Shown: positions 48,256 through 57,936, counted from the stretch's first letter. The stretch: 64,000 nt of DNA from Desulfobacter sp. (GCA_028768545.1 CP054838.1:3087001-3151000), one strand, 5' to 3'. The notes: generated by a model not told the origin, from the letters alone. A program made the numbers and translations.

Positions 48256-49293
48256 ATGAATCATCCTGTTTTTCTTGCCGCCGATATAGGCGCGACCAAA
48301 ACAAATATATGCCTTTACACGTTTCCCGGGCGTTTGGTTGCCTATTCACCACCGGTTCAATTCCGAACGGCTGATTTTTCAGGCATTGAAGCGCTGGTTG
48401 CCCAATTTTTAGGCAGCCGGAAGCTGGATCTATGTTTTTGTGTCTTGGGGGTTCCCGGTCCCGTTGATAACGGCAGGGCTCATATAACCAACCTTCCATG
48501 GGTGTTGGATGAAAAGAAAATACAGAGTGAGTTGAATTTAAGGACGGTCAGGATCGTCAATGATCTTGAGGCCACCGCCTATGCATTGACCGAGCTTAAA
48601 TTCAAAGACATTTTTACACTCAGTGCCGGGAAAAAAAAGGGTAAGGGAAACAAGGCTATTCTTGCGCCGGGGTCTGGTCTTGGTGAATCCTTTTTAACCT
48701 GGGACGGGGCGACATACGCTTCTTTTGCATCCGAGGGTGGGCATGGTGATTTTGCCCCCAATAGTAAGATTGAGTGCGATCTGTTTGAGTATTTACAAAA
48801 AAAATACGGTCATGTCAGTTACGAAAGAGTCTGTTCGGGACAGGGCATTTATAATATTTATCGATTTTTGAAAGACCAAAACCATGAAAAAGAACCGGCC
48901 TGGCTGACGAAAGAATTCAAATCCGCGGGAACAGACCCGGTCCCGTTGATCATTGAGACAGCCCTTAACACAGAGAGAGAATGCCTGATATGTGTTAAAA
49001 CAATCATGATTTTTTCAGTAATTTTAGGAGCTGAAGCCGGAAATCTTGGGTTGCGCGTGTTGGCCAAGAGCGGCGTCTATCTGGGAGGAGGACTTTCTGC
49101 AAAGGTGTTGCCTTTTTTAAAGGAAAAAGCGTTCGTGCAGGCTTATTATCAAAAGGGTCGAATGAGCGGTCTGATAAAAGAGATCCCACTGCATGTGATC
49201 ACAATCCCTACGGCCGGTCTCATAGGGGCAGCCCTGTATGGTGTCGTTCATTATTTGTCTGATTGCCAAAAAGGAAAATCCGGTAATGTGTGA
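48256..49293 (+). CDS. glk: Glucokinase (Glk family)
   Basis: A cytosolic ATP-dependent glucokinase of 345 aa. ADIGATKTNICLY is the phosphate-1 site, GPVDNGRAHITNLPW the sugar-binding/conserved region, NDLEATAY carries the catalytic Asp, and APGSGLG and SEGGHGDFAP are Glk-family signatures. The Glk (not ROK) type is indicated by these motifs. It lies between the two copies of the sugar block and may phosphorylate glucose released from a mannose-glucose compound or storage glycan; that is inference. It starts about 85 bp after the GH130 gene. Confidence 0.9.
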   Translation: MNHPVFLAADIGATKTNICLYTFPGRLVAYSPPVQFRTADFSGIEALVAQFLGSRKLDLCFCVLGVPGPVDNGRAHITNLPWVLDEKKIQSELNLRTVRIVNDLEATAYALTELKFKDIFTLSAGKKKGKGNKAILAPGSGLGESFLTWDGATYASFASEGGHGDFAPNSKIECDLFEYLQKKYGHVSYERVCSGQGIYNIYRFLKDQNHEKEPAWLTKEFKSAGTDPVPLIIETALNTERECLICVKTIMIFSVILGAEAGNLGLRVLAKSGVYLGGGLSAKVLPFLKEKAFVQAYYQKGRMSGLIKEIPLHVITIPTAGLIGAALYGVVHYLSDCQKGKSGNV

Positions 49294-49468
49294 AGATGGG
49301 AATGAAAATAATTGCAGTAATTCGTTCGGCAAAACATGAAATTGTCTCCTTTGACAGTAAGCCATGTTAGGAAGTGAACACAAGATTTTACATCAACCGG
49401 CTAACATTTTTCCTTAAAGTTTAGAAAAGAACGCCTCTTTAATAGCTTGGTACAAAAAAATTCTAACC

Positions 49469-49486
49469 CTCAACTTTATAGTTGAG
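49469..49486 (+). other. Small perfect hairpin before the cardiolipin synthase gene
   Basis: CTCAACT-TTAT-AGTTGAG forms a 7-bp stem with a 4-base loop, ending 9 bases before the AGGAGG ribosome binding site. It could influence translation. No T-run follows, so it is not a normal terminator. Confidence 0.35.
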
Positions 49487-49511
49487 CCCCCCTTAGGAGG
49501 ACAATACTGCT

Positions 49512-50702
49512 GTGACCCGGTTTATTCCAAATAATTATATTACCCTTCTGCAAAACGGAGATACATATTTTCCGGCCCTTGAGGCAGCTTTGGACAGGGC
49601 CGAGTACGATATTTATTTGATAACTTATATTTTTAAAAATGATACGACCGGGCGATGCATTGCAGAAGCACTGAAGAGATCGGCTTTGCGGGGTGTAAAA
49701 ACCCATGTGCTCATGGATGGATTCGGTTCGCATCTTTTACCCAAAACCATGGTTGCCGATCTGAATGCCGCCGGCGTCATGGTGATGAAGTTCCGGCCAA
49801 ACATATCTCCCTGGACGTTTCGAAGGATGCGCCTGCGCCGTCTGCACCAGAAAGTGGTGGTTGTCGACCGGAAGGTCGCCTTTGTCGGAGGCATTAATAT
49901 TATCGATGATAATGATCCCCCGGATCAAACAGCCCCTCGGTATGACTACGCCGTCCGTATGGAAGGGCCGCTGGTGGGTGCCATTCATATTGCTGCCCGA
50001 AGGATGTGGCGGCGGGTGGCCAGGCTTCGCCTGTATCCCCATGGGTACCGGGATACCCACAGACAACCGCCGTTCACAGAATCCAGGGGTGGCATGCGCG
50101 CCGCTTTTCTGGTACGCAATAACATCCGGCATCGCCGTGATATCGAATATGCTTATCTTCGGGCCATAAAACGCGCGCATTCTGAAATTATTCTTGCAAA
50201 TGCCTATTTTCTGCCCGGAATAAAGTTTCGCCGTGCTCTTTTGGATGCTGCGGCCCGCGGCGTGCGTGTGATCTTACTTTTGCAGGGAAGAATGGACCAT
50301 CGATTATTCCACTATGCCTCTACAGCCTTATATGGCAGTTTTCTGGATCAAGGAATCAAAATTTACGAATACCATAAAAGCCTCATGCATGCCAAAGTTG
50401 CCGTAATCGATACCCATTGGGCTACGGTTGGATCCTCGAATCTTGACCCTTTCAGCCTGCTGCTGTCACTTGAGGCAAACATCGTTGTTGATGATGAAAC
50501 CTTTGCCGGAACATTAAAGCATAGCCTTAAGACTGAGATTAGTGCCGGTGCCCGCCAGGTAAACCTGCGCAGCGTTAAAAACCGGCCCGTACATCAGCGT
50601 ATTGCAAGCTTGATAAGTTACGGCCTTGCGCGATTCATGACGGGAATGGCGGGTTCTGCCCCGGACAATCCTGCGATCAGCCATAAAAAGGATCAAATAT
50701 GA
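49512..50702 (+). CDS. Cardiolipin synthase B-like PLD-family protein
   Basis: A 396-aa protein with two phospholipase D HKD motifs: HQKVVVVD (His112, Lys114, Asp119) and HAKVAVID (His293, Lys295, Asp300). This is the layout of ClsB/YbhO, which makes cardiolipin from phosphatidylglycerol and other phospholipids. It has no N-terminal membrane helices, matching ClsB rather than ClsA. The start is GTG with AGGAGG 11 bases upstream. In a stress island it would adjust membrane lipid composition. Confidence 0.88.
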   Translation: MTRFIPNNYITLLQNGDTYFPALEAALDRAEYDIYLITYIFKNDTTGRCIAEALKRSALRGVKTHVLMDGFGSHLLPKTMVADLNAAGVMVMKFRPNISPWTFRRMRLRRLHQKVVVVDRKVAFVGGINIIDDNDPPDQTAPRYDYAVRMEGPLVGAIHIAARRMWRRVARLRLYPHGYRDTHRQPPFTESRGGMRAAFLVRNNIRHRRDIEYAYLRAIKRAHSEIILANAYFLPGIKFRRALLDAAARGVRVILLLQGRMDHRLFHYASTALYGSFLDQGIKIYEYHKSLMHAKVAVIDTHWATVGSSNLDPFSLLLSLEANIVVDDETFAGTLKHSLKTEISAGARQVNLRSVKNRPVHQRIASLISYGLARFMTGMAGSAPDNPAISHKKDQI

Positions 50703-50820
50703 CCCTTTGGACAGATGAGACCTTTTTTATCGGCCACCCCTGATGCAGTAATGAATATTTGAAGATAAATTGTATTAATAAATCAAGCAGATAGGCTCGT
50801 TTTGCAATTAAAAGTCTCTG

Positions 50821-50836
50821 TGGCACATATGTTGAA
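50821..50836 (+). promoter_or_regulatory. Weak sigma-54-like site before the small membrane gene
   Basis: TGGCACATATGTTGAA has a perfect -24 half and correct spacing, but GA replaces GC in the -12 half. The same deviation occurs at 42129-42144. Function is doubtful. Confidence 0.25.
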
Positions 50837-50903
50837 ATAATATGCGTCATATAGATGCCGATGTGTCGCCGAACATATGAACTTAACAAAGGGAGAACAG
50901 ATC

Positions 50904-51074
50904 ATGGATCTTGTGCAGTTAGTCATAACCTTAGTAATTATCGGGGCACTGATGTGGTTCGTGAACGCTTATATCACCAAGGACAAGAAGGTCAAACAGA
51001 TGCTTAACATCTTTTTGGTAGTCGCTGCCGTATTATGGATAGGTAGCATGTTCGGCGTGTTCGGTTTTGTTTAA
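50904..51074 (+). CDS. Small two-helix membrane protein (Thivi_2564-like)
   Basis: The 56-aa protein has two hydrophobic helices (about 2-24 and 36-54) joined by a short basic loop (TKDKKVKQM), with both ends outside. It resembles a family of tiny membrane proteins known as Thivi_2564 type, of unknown function, seen in many environmental bacteria. The ATG at 50904 has GGGAG 9 bases upstream; the ATG at 50877 is too far from a ribosome binding site. It lies between the PLD gene and block B. Confidence 0.65.
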   Translation: MDLVQLVITLVIIGALMWFVNAYITKDKKVKQMLNIFLVVAAVLWIGSMFGVFGFV

Positions 51075-51153
51075 GACGTTCATATGGACAGATCATCTGA
51101 TGCGCTTGCGCCTGGTTCTGGTGGCGCAAAGATAATGACGGGGGATACAGCAT

Positions 51154-51193
51154 GGTTTGGACCCAGAAGACATGGTGCAATGAAGATTGATCC
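51154..51193 (+). promoter_or_regulatory. Leader shared by both copies of the sugar block (copy B)
   Basis: Repeat of the segment at 45061-45103 (GGTTTGGACC and ACATGGTGCAATGAAGATTG). It ends just before the AGGAGG ribosome binding site of the block B glycosyltransferase. Confidence 0.45.
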
Positions 51194-51214
51194 TAAAAAA
51201 ACAGGAGGTGAAAA

Positions 51215-53506
51215 ATGATATTAAAGGCACAACCGGTTGAGGGGATTAATTCCATTGCCGTCATCGGCAATTACCTGCCCAGGCAATGCGGTATTGCAAC
51301 CTTTACCAGGGATTTGGTTGAAGGCCTTTGCGCCCGGGCGCCCCATATCCATTGCTGGGCGGTTGCAATGAATGACAGAGTCCAGGGGTATGCATATCCT
51401 GAAAAAGTGCGGTTTGAAATCAATCAGAACAAACTGGCTGATTATGGCATTGCTGCCCAGTTTTTAAATATCGGTCAGACCGATATTGTCTGCCTCCAGC
51501 ATGAGTTCGGTATCTTCGGCGGATCAGCAGGCAGCCATTTGCTCAAACTGATATCCAACCTTCACATGCCTTTGGTGACCACCCTGCATACCGTGTTAAA
51601 AGATCCCTCTGACAAATATCGTACCGTGATGATTAAATTGGGAGAATTGTCGGATAAACTGGTGGTCATGAGCCGCAAGGCAGAGGGGTTTCTCCATGAA
51701 ATTTATGGCATACCCCGGGAAAAAATAGCCTTTATCCATCACGGTATTCCGGACATGCCCTTTATCGATTCAAGTTTTCATAAGGATAAATTCGACGTGG
51801 AAGGCAAAAAGGTATTGCTCACCTTTGGCCTGTTGTCCCCGAACAAAGGTATTGAAACGGTTCTGAAGTCCCTGCCTGCGGTTATCGAAAGGTATCCGGA
51901 AGTGGTATATATTGTTCTTGGCACCACCCATCCCCATGTGTTGAAAGCCAAAGGCGAAGCATACCGGATCATGCTCCAGCAAATCGTTCACAACCTGAAT
52001 CTGGGTGAACATGTAATATTTCAGAATAGTTTTGTTGAACTGCGTGAGTTGTGTGACTTTTTAGGTATCGCAGATATATACATCACCCCCTATCTTGAAG
52101 AGGCCCAGATTACCTCGGGAACCCTTGCCTACGCCATGGGAACCGGCAAGGCTATTATTTCAACACCATACTGGTATGCCATAGAAATGCTGGCCGAGGG
52201 CCGGGGAAAAATTGTTCCCTTTAGCAATCCCAATGCCCTTGCAGAGCAGATTAATGTGCTATTTGACAATGATACCCTGCGGCATGCCATGCGGAAGAAG
52301 GCATACACCTTTGTTCGTGAGGCCATATGGGGACAGGTGGCCCAGCAATATCTTTAGGTGTTCAATGAGGTTCGTCAAAACCGGATACGGCGTCCGCGCC
52401 CCAGGCATGCCTATGTGAAGGATATCAAAGCCATTACAAGGTTTGATCTGCCTGAAATCAAGTTGGATCATTTCAAGGCGCTCACCGATGACACCGGCAT
52501 GCTGCAGCATGCCAACCATACCATCCCCAACCGACACCATGGATATTGTACGGATGACAATGCCAGGGCATTGCTGGTGGCAGCCATGGGACAAAAATAC
52601 TTGCCCTCCAACGGTTTGGGGTTGAATGCCTTAAGCGGTCATTACATAGGATTTCTTTTATACGCCTACAATGACAAAAACGGCCGGTTTCGAAATTTTA
52701 TGACCTATTCAAGACAATGGAGCGAAGATATCGGATCAGAGGATTCCCATGGCAGGGCCATCTGGTGTTTGGGAAAAGCGGTGTCGTTTCTGGACAACAC
52801 AGGCCATCTGGCAATGAGTACGGTTCTGTTTAAAAAAGCATTGAAAGCAACTGAAAATTTTTTATCCCCCAGGGCCATTGCCTTTTGCCTGGTGGGCCTG
52901 AATGCCTATCTGGATAGATTTTCCGGGGACTCTGAGGCCAGAAAAATCCGGGATGTCCTGGCTGACCGGTTATTTACTCAGTTTAATACCAATGAAACCC
53001 AAGACTGGCCATGGGTGGAGGACACATTAAATTACGCCAACGCCAAATTACCCCATGCGCTTTTGGTCTCCGGCCATAAGATGCAGGTTCAAAATATGGT
53101 CGCCATGGGTATTAAAAGCCTTGAATGGCTGCTTGCCGTCCAGACGGCAGATTATCATTTCGCTCCCATCGGCTGCAATGGCTGGTTTAAAAAAGGCGGG
53201 AAACGGACACGGTTTGATCAGCAGCCCATTGAAGCCAAAACCATGGTTGAGGCCTGCTCCGAAGCCTATGCCATAACAGGGGACCCCAAGTGGGTCAAAA
53301 ATGCCGTCCTGTGTTTTAACTGGTTTTTGGGGCACAATGATTTGAATATGCCACTGTATGACCCAAAGAACGGGGGGTGCCGGGACGGATTGATGGTGGA
53401 CGGTATCAACCAGAACCAGGGGGCTGAATCCACGCTTGCCTGGTTGCTGTCGCTAATGACGCTACAAAAACTCTATGCAGATGAACTGTTAGATCAGTCC
53501 TCCTGA
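51215..53506 (+). CDS. GT4 glycosyltransferase with C-terminal hydrolase-like domain, in-frame TAG
   Basis: A 763-codon frame interrupted once by TAG (52355-52357, CTT TAG GTG). The paralogue of block A has GAC (Asp) at this place and otherwise continues identically in style (QKYLDVFREVRQNRI versus AQQYL*VFNEVRQNRI). The first 380 residues are a GT4 domain (GNYLPRQCGIATFTRD to QITSGTLAYAMGTGKAIIS). The last 382 look like an (alpha/alpha)6-barrel glycan enzyme (HTIPNRHHGYCTDDNA, EDSHGRAIWCLGKAVSF, QNQGAESTLAWLLS). Amber decoding (for example pyrrolysine, known in some Desulfobacterota), two separate proteins, or a simple nonsense mutation are possible; the pyl genes are not in this window. AGGAGG precedes the ATG. 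Confidence 0.75.
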
Positions 53507-53535
53507 TTAATTCGATTAATATAAAGGAAAGATTA

Positions 53536-54888
53536 ATGCGTATTGCCATGCTGTCACCGATTGCCTGGCGGACTCCGCCACGGCATTACGGCCCCTGGGA
53601 AAAGGTGGCCTCACTCTTAACCGAAGCCCTGGTAAAAAACGGTCATGACGTCACCTTGTTTGCCACAGGGGATTCCATTACACGCAGCGCTCTTCATGCT
53701 GTCTGCTCCAAGGGATATGAAGAGGATTCGAGCATTATCCCAAAAGTATATGAATGCCTTCATATTTCTGAACTCTTTGATCATGCCGAAGAGTTTGATA
53801 TCATTCACAATAATTTTGATTTTTTGCCTCTGACCTATACCGGCCATACGCAAACGCCTGTGGTTACCACCATCCATGGTTTTTCATCACCGGGAATTTT
53901 ACCGGTGTATCAAAAATATAATCAAAAAACCTTTTACGTTTCCATCAGTGATGCGGACCGGGCAACGAGTCTGGAATATATTGACACCATTCATCACGGC
54001 ATTGATATAAAAGAGTTTGATTTCCAGTCGAATCCAGAAGATTATCTGTTGTTTTTCGGTCGTTTCCATCCTGACAAAGGGGCAAAAGAGGCCATTGAAA
54101 TTGCCCGGGCATGCGACAGAAGACTGATCATGGCAGGGATAATTCAGGATGTTGATTATTTTCAAAAATTCATCAACCCATATATTGACGATGGTTCAGT
54201 CAGTTATCTATGCAGTGTAGGGCCTGAAAAAAGAAATGAAATTCTGGGCAAAGCACATGCACTACTTCATCCCATCAATTTCAACGAGCCCTTTGGCCTT
54301 AGTGTAATCGAAGCCATGGCCTGCGGTACTCCAGTGATCGCTAATAGTCGCGGGAGCATGCCCGAGCTTATCCAGGACAATAAAAATGGATTTCTTGTTT
54401 CCAGTACAGAAGAGGCAATCCTTGCGGTTGACCGCATCAGAGATATTGACCGTGAATTTTGTAGGCGAACCGTGGCGGATCATTTCACCATCGACTGCAT
54501 GGTAAAAAAATATATCCGTGTTTATGAGCAGATACTTGAAATAACCAAACGTGAAGACCACCGTCCCTGGGGTTTTTATCAAGTTCTTTCCGATGAAGAT
54601 ACGGTGAAAAATAAAAAAATAGTGGTCTATCCGGGAAAGCGTCTGAGCCTTCAGCGTCACCAATACCGAGATGAACACTGGTATATCGTTAGCGGCAAAG
54701 GAGAATGGACACTTGACAGTAAAACAATCGGAGTGACCGCCGGACAATCCGTTGATATCCCACGGAAATCCATTCATAGAATTAAAAATAATGGCCAGGA
54801 AAACCTGGTGTTTATGGAAATTCAGACCGGAGATTATTTTGGCGAAGATGATATTGAACGTCTGGCCGATGATTTCGGAAGAATTTGA
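53536..54888 (+). CDS. GT4 glycosyltransferase fused to ManC-type cupin
   Basis: The 450-aa protein joins a GT4 domain (about 1-335; MLSPIAWRTPPRHYGPWEKV for the start, PFGLSVIEAMACGTPVIANS for the sugar-nucleotide site) to a C-terminal cupin (about 337-450). The cupin resembles the mannose-6-phosphate isomerase half of bifunctional ManC: EDHRPWGFYQVL, PGKRLSLQRHQYRDEHWYIV, GEWTLD and FMEIQTGDYFGEDDIERL. This fusion is unusual and links transfer with mannose-type sugar-nucleotide supply. The cupin tail is also found fused to the block A glycosyltransferase remnant at 46480-46578. AAAGGAAAG precedes the ATG. Confidence 0.85.
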   Translation: MRIAMLSPIAWRTPPRHYGPWEKVASLLTEALVKNGHDVTLFATGDSITRSALHAVCSKGYEEDSSIIPKVYECLHISELFDHAEEFDIIHNNFDFLPLTYTGHTQTPVVTTIHGFSSPGILPVYQKYNQKTFYVSISDADRATSLEYIDTIHHGIDIKEFDFQSNPEDYLLFFGRFHPDKGAKEAIEIARACDRRLIMAGIIQDVDYFQKFINPYIDDGSVSYLCSVGPEKRNEILGKAHALLHPINFNEPFGLSVIEAMACGTPVIANSRGSMPELIQDNKNGFLVSSTEEAILAVDRIRDIDREFCRRTVADHFTIDCMVKKYIRVYEQILEITKREDHRPWGFYQVLSDEDTVKNKKIVVYPGKRLSLQRHQYRDEHWYIVSGKGEWTLDSKTIGVTAGQSVDIPRKSIHRIKNNGQENLVFMEIQTGDYFGEDDIERLADDFGRI

Positions 54889-54905
54889 TCCATGAAAGGA
54901 CCTAA

Positions 54906-55850
54906 ATGGACAAAATAAAGGATATTGTAACCCGTTATCCGAAAAACCCGATACTGACCCGGGAGGATGTTCCTTACCCGGTTGCAACGGTTCACAATGC
55001 AGGGGTGATCAAGTACAAAAATAGGTATATCATGCTGTTTCGATCTCATCTGGAAAATGGGCGCTCCATTATTGGAAGAGCGGACAGTCCGGATGGCTTT
55101 AGCTTCAAGGTAAAACCTGAACCCTTTTTGACGCCTGCTTCTGGTGGACCTTTTGCAGAATATGAATCCTTTGGCGTGGAAGACTTAAGGATAAACCCTG
55201 TGGAAGATTTTTATCTTCTTACCTATAGTGCTTATTCTCAGCACGGGGTTCGCATCGCCCTTGCCCGCACAAGTGATTTTGAAAAAATTGAGCGGATTGC
55301 CCTGATCACCCAGGCTGATCTGCGCAATGTGGTTATTTTTCCGGAAAAATTTGACGGCCGGTATGTGAGACTTGACCGGCCGCACTCTGAAATATCCCCC
55401 TGGTCCATCTGGATTTCCTATTCTCCGGATCTGATTCACTGGGGGGATTCAAAAGTATTGATGAAACCCTTGGTCTATCATTGGGATGAGATGAAAATCG
55501 GCCCCGGAGCACCGCCTATTAAAACGGAAAAGGGCTGGCTGCATATTTATCACGGGGTTTTCAAAACCATGTCCGGAACCGTTTACAGGCTCGGTGTTGC
55601 CCTTCACAAGCTTGAAGACCCCGCCCGGATCATCGGGGTGGCTGACCAGTGGATCCTGCAACCCGAAGAGGTTTGGGAACAGACCGGCTATGTTCCCAAT
55701 GTGGTTTTCACCTGCGGTGCTGTTCCCGAGGAAGACGGGACCGTAAAAATTTACTGGGGGGGAGCTGATACGGTGATGTGTGTGGGTACGGCAAAAATTT
55801 TCGACCTTGTGTCTCTTTGTCTTCAATCCGGCCGGCCGCCGGTTGAATGA
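54906..55850 (+). CDS. GH130 family mannoside phosphorylase/hydrolase, short form
   Basis: A 314-aa five-bladed propeller enzyme of family GH130. The likely catalytic acid is Asp93 in GVEDLRI. Other blade motifs are MLFRSHLENGRSIIGRADSP, GPGAPPIKTEKGWLHIYHG and GYVPNVVFTCG. It starts 17 bp after the GT4-cupin gene. It is the intact version of the 23-codon remnant at 46600. With two GT4 enzymes and the long GH130 it probably handles a mannose-containing oligosaccharide (inference). Confidence 0.88.
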   Translation: MDKIKDIVTRYPKNPILTREDVPYPVATVHNAGVIKYKNRYIMLFRSHLENGRSIIGRADSPDGFSFKVKPEPFLTPASGGPFAEYESFGVEDLRINPVEDFYLLTYSAYSQHGVRIALARTSDFEKIERIALITQADLRNVVIFPEKFDGRYVRLDRPHSEISPWSIWISYSPDLIHWGDSKVLMKPLVYHWDEMKIGPGAPPIKTEKGWLHIYHGVFKTMSGTVYRLGVALHKLEDPARIIGVADQWILQPEEVWEQTGYVPNVVFTCGAVPEEDGTVKIYWGGADTVMCVGTAKIFDLVSLCLQSGRPPVE

Positions 55851-55903
55851 TTTGACGGTCGTTCTTAAATTTTCTCATCCTTTAATTTTAAGGAAATGCA
55901 ACC

Positions 55904-56203
55904 ATGCCGTTTAATTCACATCATAAGCTTGAAGTGAAAAGAAAACCAAACAAAATTAACATGGATACAGCCCGGGGCTTTCCCCTGCCCCATCTCCCGG
56001 ATAATCCCGATCGCATATCCATGATCATACTAAGGATTGTCCGCCTGGGTGAAACCTGCGCAGGTTTGTTGATTGCAGATGTGATAAGAGATTTTTCAAA
56101 TCGGCATGAAGACCTTTTACGCATTTTTGAGCGTCATTTAAAGGCGAACTGATTACTCCTTCTACCATGTCTGATATTGACTACGGTATTGCAGGTTTCG
56201 ATT
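55904..56203 (+). pseudogene. Long-form GH130 of block B, internally deleted
   Basis: The first 80 residues (HKLEVKRKPNKINMDTARGF, RISMIILRIVRLGETCAG, FSNRHEDLLRIFERH) match the start of the GH130 at 46691, ending at a stop at 56150-56152. Just after it, 56160-56203 (encoding MSDIDYGIAGF, then stop, in another frame) matches that gene's last residues (MSDINSGIATI). About 400 codons are deleted, leaving both ends. Confidence 0.78.
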
Positions 56204-56292
56204 AAAAAAACTGCTCAATTGTCTGAGCAAAGCGGTTCCTTAACAGCGGGTTATGCAAAGATAACCGGAAAAAATTGCGAAAGGAGAAATAC

Positions 56293-56391
56293 AATGAGCC
56301 CATCAATCCAAAAACCAAGACCAAGCAAGAATGATAAACGAGACACATGGATTGAATACGGCAAGGAGGAAGGAGAAAACTGGATTAAAAA
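56293..56391 (+). pseudogene. Small protein gene cut by the IS6 element
   Basis: AAAGGAG precedes the ATG. The first 33 residues (MSPSIQKPRPSKNDKRDTWI and so on to WIKK) are native; from 56392 the frame runs into the IS6 end (VLLQKIINV then stop), giving a 42-aa hybrid. No family is recognised. Native length is unknown because the other side of the insertion site is not preserved. Confidence 0.5.
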
Positions 56392-56440
56392 GGTTCTGTT
56401 GCAAAAAATTATTAATGTCTGATACAAGTCCGTTTTGGCA

Positions 56441-56448
56441 CTAATTTA
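56441..56448. repeat. Target-site duplication of ISL3 copy 2 (left)
   Basis: CTAATTTA, repeated at 57815-57822. Confidence 0.92.
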
Positions 56449-57814
56449 GGTTCATCAGAAAATCGCGTACCTGGACTGAGAAACATCACTGGGAAGGCAA
56501 TAACACAGTAAGGATTTTTATGCTTGAAATGATGGTGTGAACATGATCATGTTCTAATTTTTTTGTGTTATTCGCACAAAATCGGAGAATGAATTAATGT
56601 CCACAAGCTTCATATACCATGCCTTTGGCCTTCGTGACTACTTTTATAAAACAACACGTTTCATCGGTGGAATAATCACTTTTGAACTCATACCAAAACC
56701 GGAGGCGGTAAAATGCCCGGAATGTAATTCCAGGTCCGTCACCAGGAAAGGGATTGTGACAAGAGATCTCAGAACAATACCGGTAGGTTCAAAACCCGTG
56801 ATTCTCAGGACGGCTATCCAGAGAATTTGGTGTTCGTTCTGTCAATTTGTCCGGCAAATCAAACTATCCTTTGCCCAGGAGGGGAAAAGCTATACCCGGG
56901 CTTTTGAACGGTATGTCTTGGAGTTGTCTCAGTTCATGACAATCAAAGATATTGCCATCCATTTAAGGATCAGCTGGGATACGATAAAGCAGATCCAGAA
57001 AGAAGACCTGCTGAGGCGTTATCGAAATATCCCCCTTGAGAAAGTCCGGCAGATTGCCATAGATGAAATTTCCATAGGGAAAGGGCATAAATACTTGACC
57101 ATCGTGATGGATCTGGAATCCGGTAGAATTCTGCACGTGGGAGAAGGAAAAGGTGGTGAAGCTTTGAAATCTTTTTGGACAAAAGTGAAAATATCGAAAG
57201 CAAAAATCAAAGCCGTCAGCATCGATATGTCCCCGGCATACTTGAGTGCTGTTATTGAAAATCTTTCTGGTTCAGCAATTGTCTTTGACAGATTTCATGT
57301 TGTTAAATTGTTCAATGAGAAACTGTCGGATTTCAGGCGAAAGCTCTACAACCTTCTTGCCAATACCGGGCAACAAAAACTTCTGAAGGGAGTCCGGTGG
57401 CTTTTGTTAAAAAATCCCGAAAACCTCAGTGATGACAAGAAGGAGGCCCAACGGTTAGAAGAAGCATTGAAAATAAATCAGCCGCTATTGGTAGTCTACT
57501 ACATGAAAGAGGAACTCAGGCAAATATGGAATCAAAAGAAAAAAGAAACAGCTGAAAAGATAGTCAGCAATTGGATCAATCTGGCCAATATTTCCAAAAT
57601 TTCAATGTTGATGAAATTTGCCAAGACCTTGGCTGTGCACAGGCAAAGAATCCTTTCATACTATGATTACAGGATATCTACAGGTCCTTTAGAAGGGACA
57701 AATAACAAGATAAAAACCATGAAACGGAAAGCTTATGGATACAGGGATTCGGAGTTTTTCAGGTTGAAACTTTTGGACCTTCACAATAAAAGGTACGCAT
57801 TAATCGGATGAACC
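56449..57814 (+). mobile_element. ISL3-family insertion sequence (copy 2)
   Basis: 1366 bp, the same length and ends as the copy at 18419-19784, flanked by CTAATTTA. It sits in the leader of the IS6 transposase. Confidence 0.94.
56597..57811 (+). CDS. ISL3 family transposase (copy 2)
   Basis: 404 aa, identical in protein sequence to the copy at 18567-19781, with the same zinc ribbon and DDE motifs. Confidence 0.94.
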   Translation: MSTSFIYHAFGLRDYFYKTTRFIGGIITFELIPKPEAVKCPECNSRSVTRKGIVTRDLRTIPVGSKPVILRTAIQRIWCSFCQFVRQIKLSFAQEGKSYTRAFERYVLELSQFMTIKDIAIHLRISWDTIKQIQKEDLLRRYRNIPLEKVRQIAIDEISIGKGHKYLTIVMDLESGRILHVGEGKGGEALKSFWTKVKISKAKIKAVSIDMSPAYLSAVIENLSGSAIVFDRFHVVKLFNEKLSDFRRKLYNLLANTGQQKLLKGVRWLLLKNPENLSDDKKEAQRLEEALKINQPLLVVYYMKEELRQIWNQKKKETAEKIVSNWINLANISKISMLMKFAKTLAVHRQRILSYYDYRISTGPLEGTNNKIKTMKRKAYGYRDSEFFRLKLLDLHNKRYALIG

Positions 57815-57822
57815 CTAATTTA
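57815..57822. repeat. Target-site duplication of ISL3 copy 2 (right)
   Basis: Exact copy of CTAATTTA at 56441-56448. Confidence 0.92.
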
Positions 57823-57936
57823 TTTGCAGAGAGATAGTATGAAAAATGAAAACCCTTTCAAGTGGCGTCATTATGAAAAAGAAATCATCCTGTTGAATGT
57901 TCGCTGGTATCTGAGATATCAACTGAGTTACAGGAA

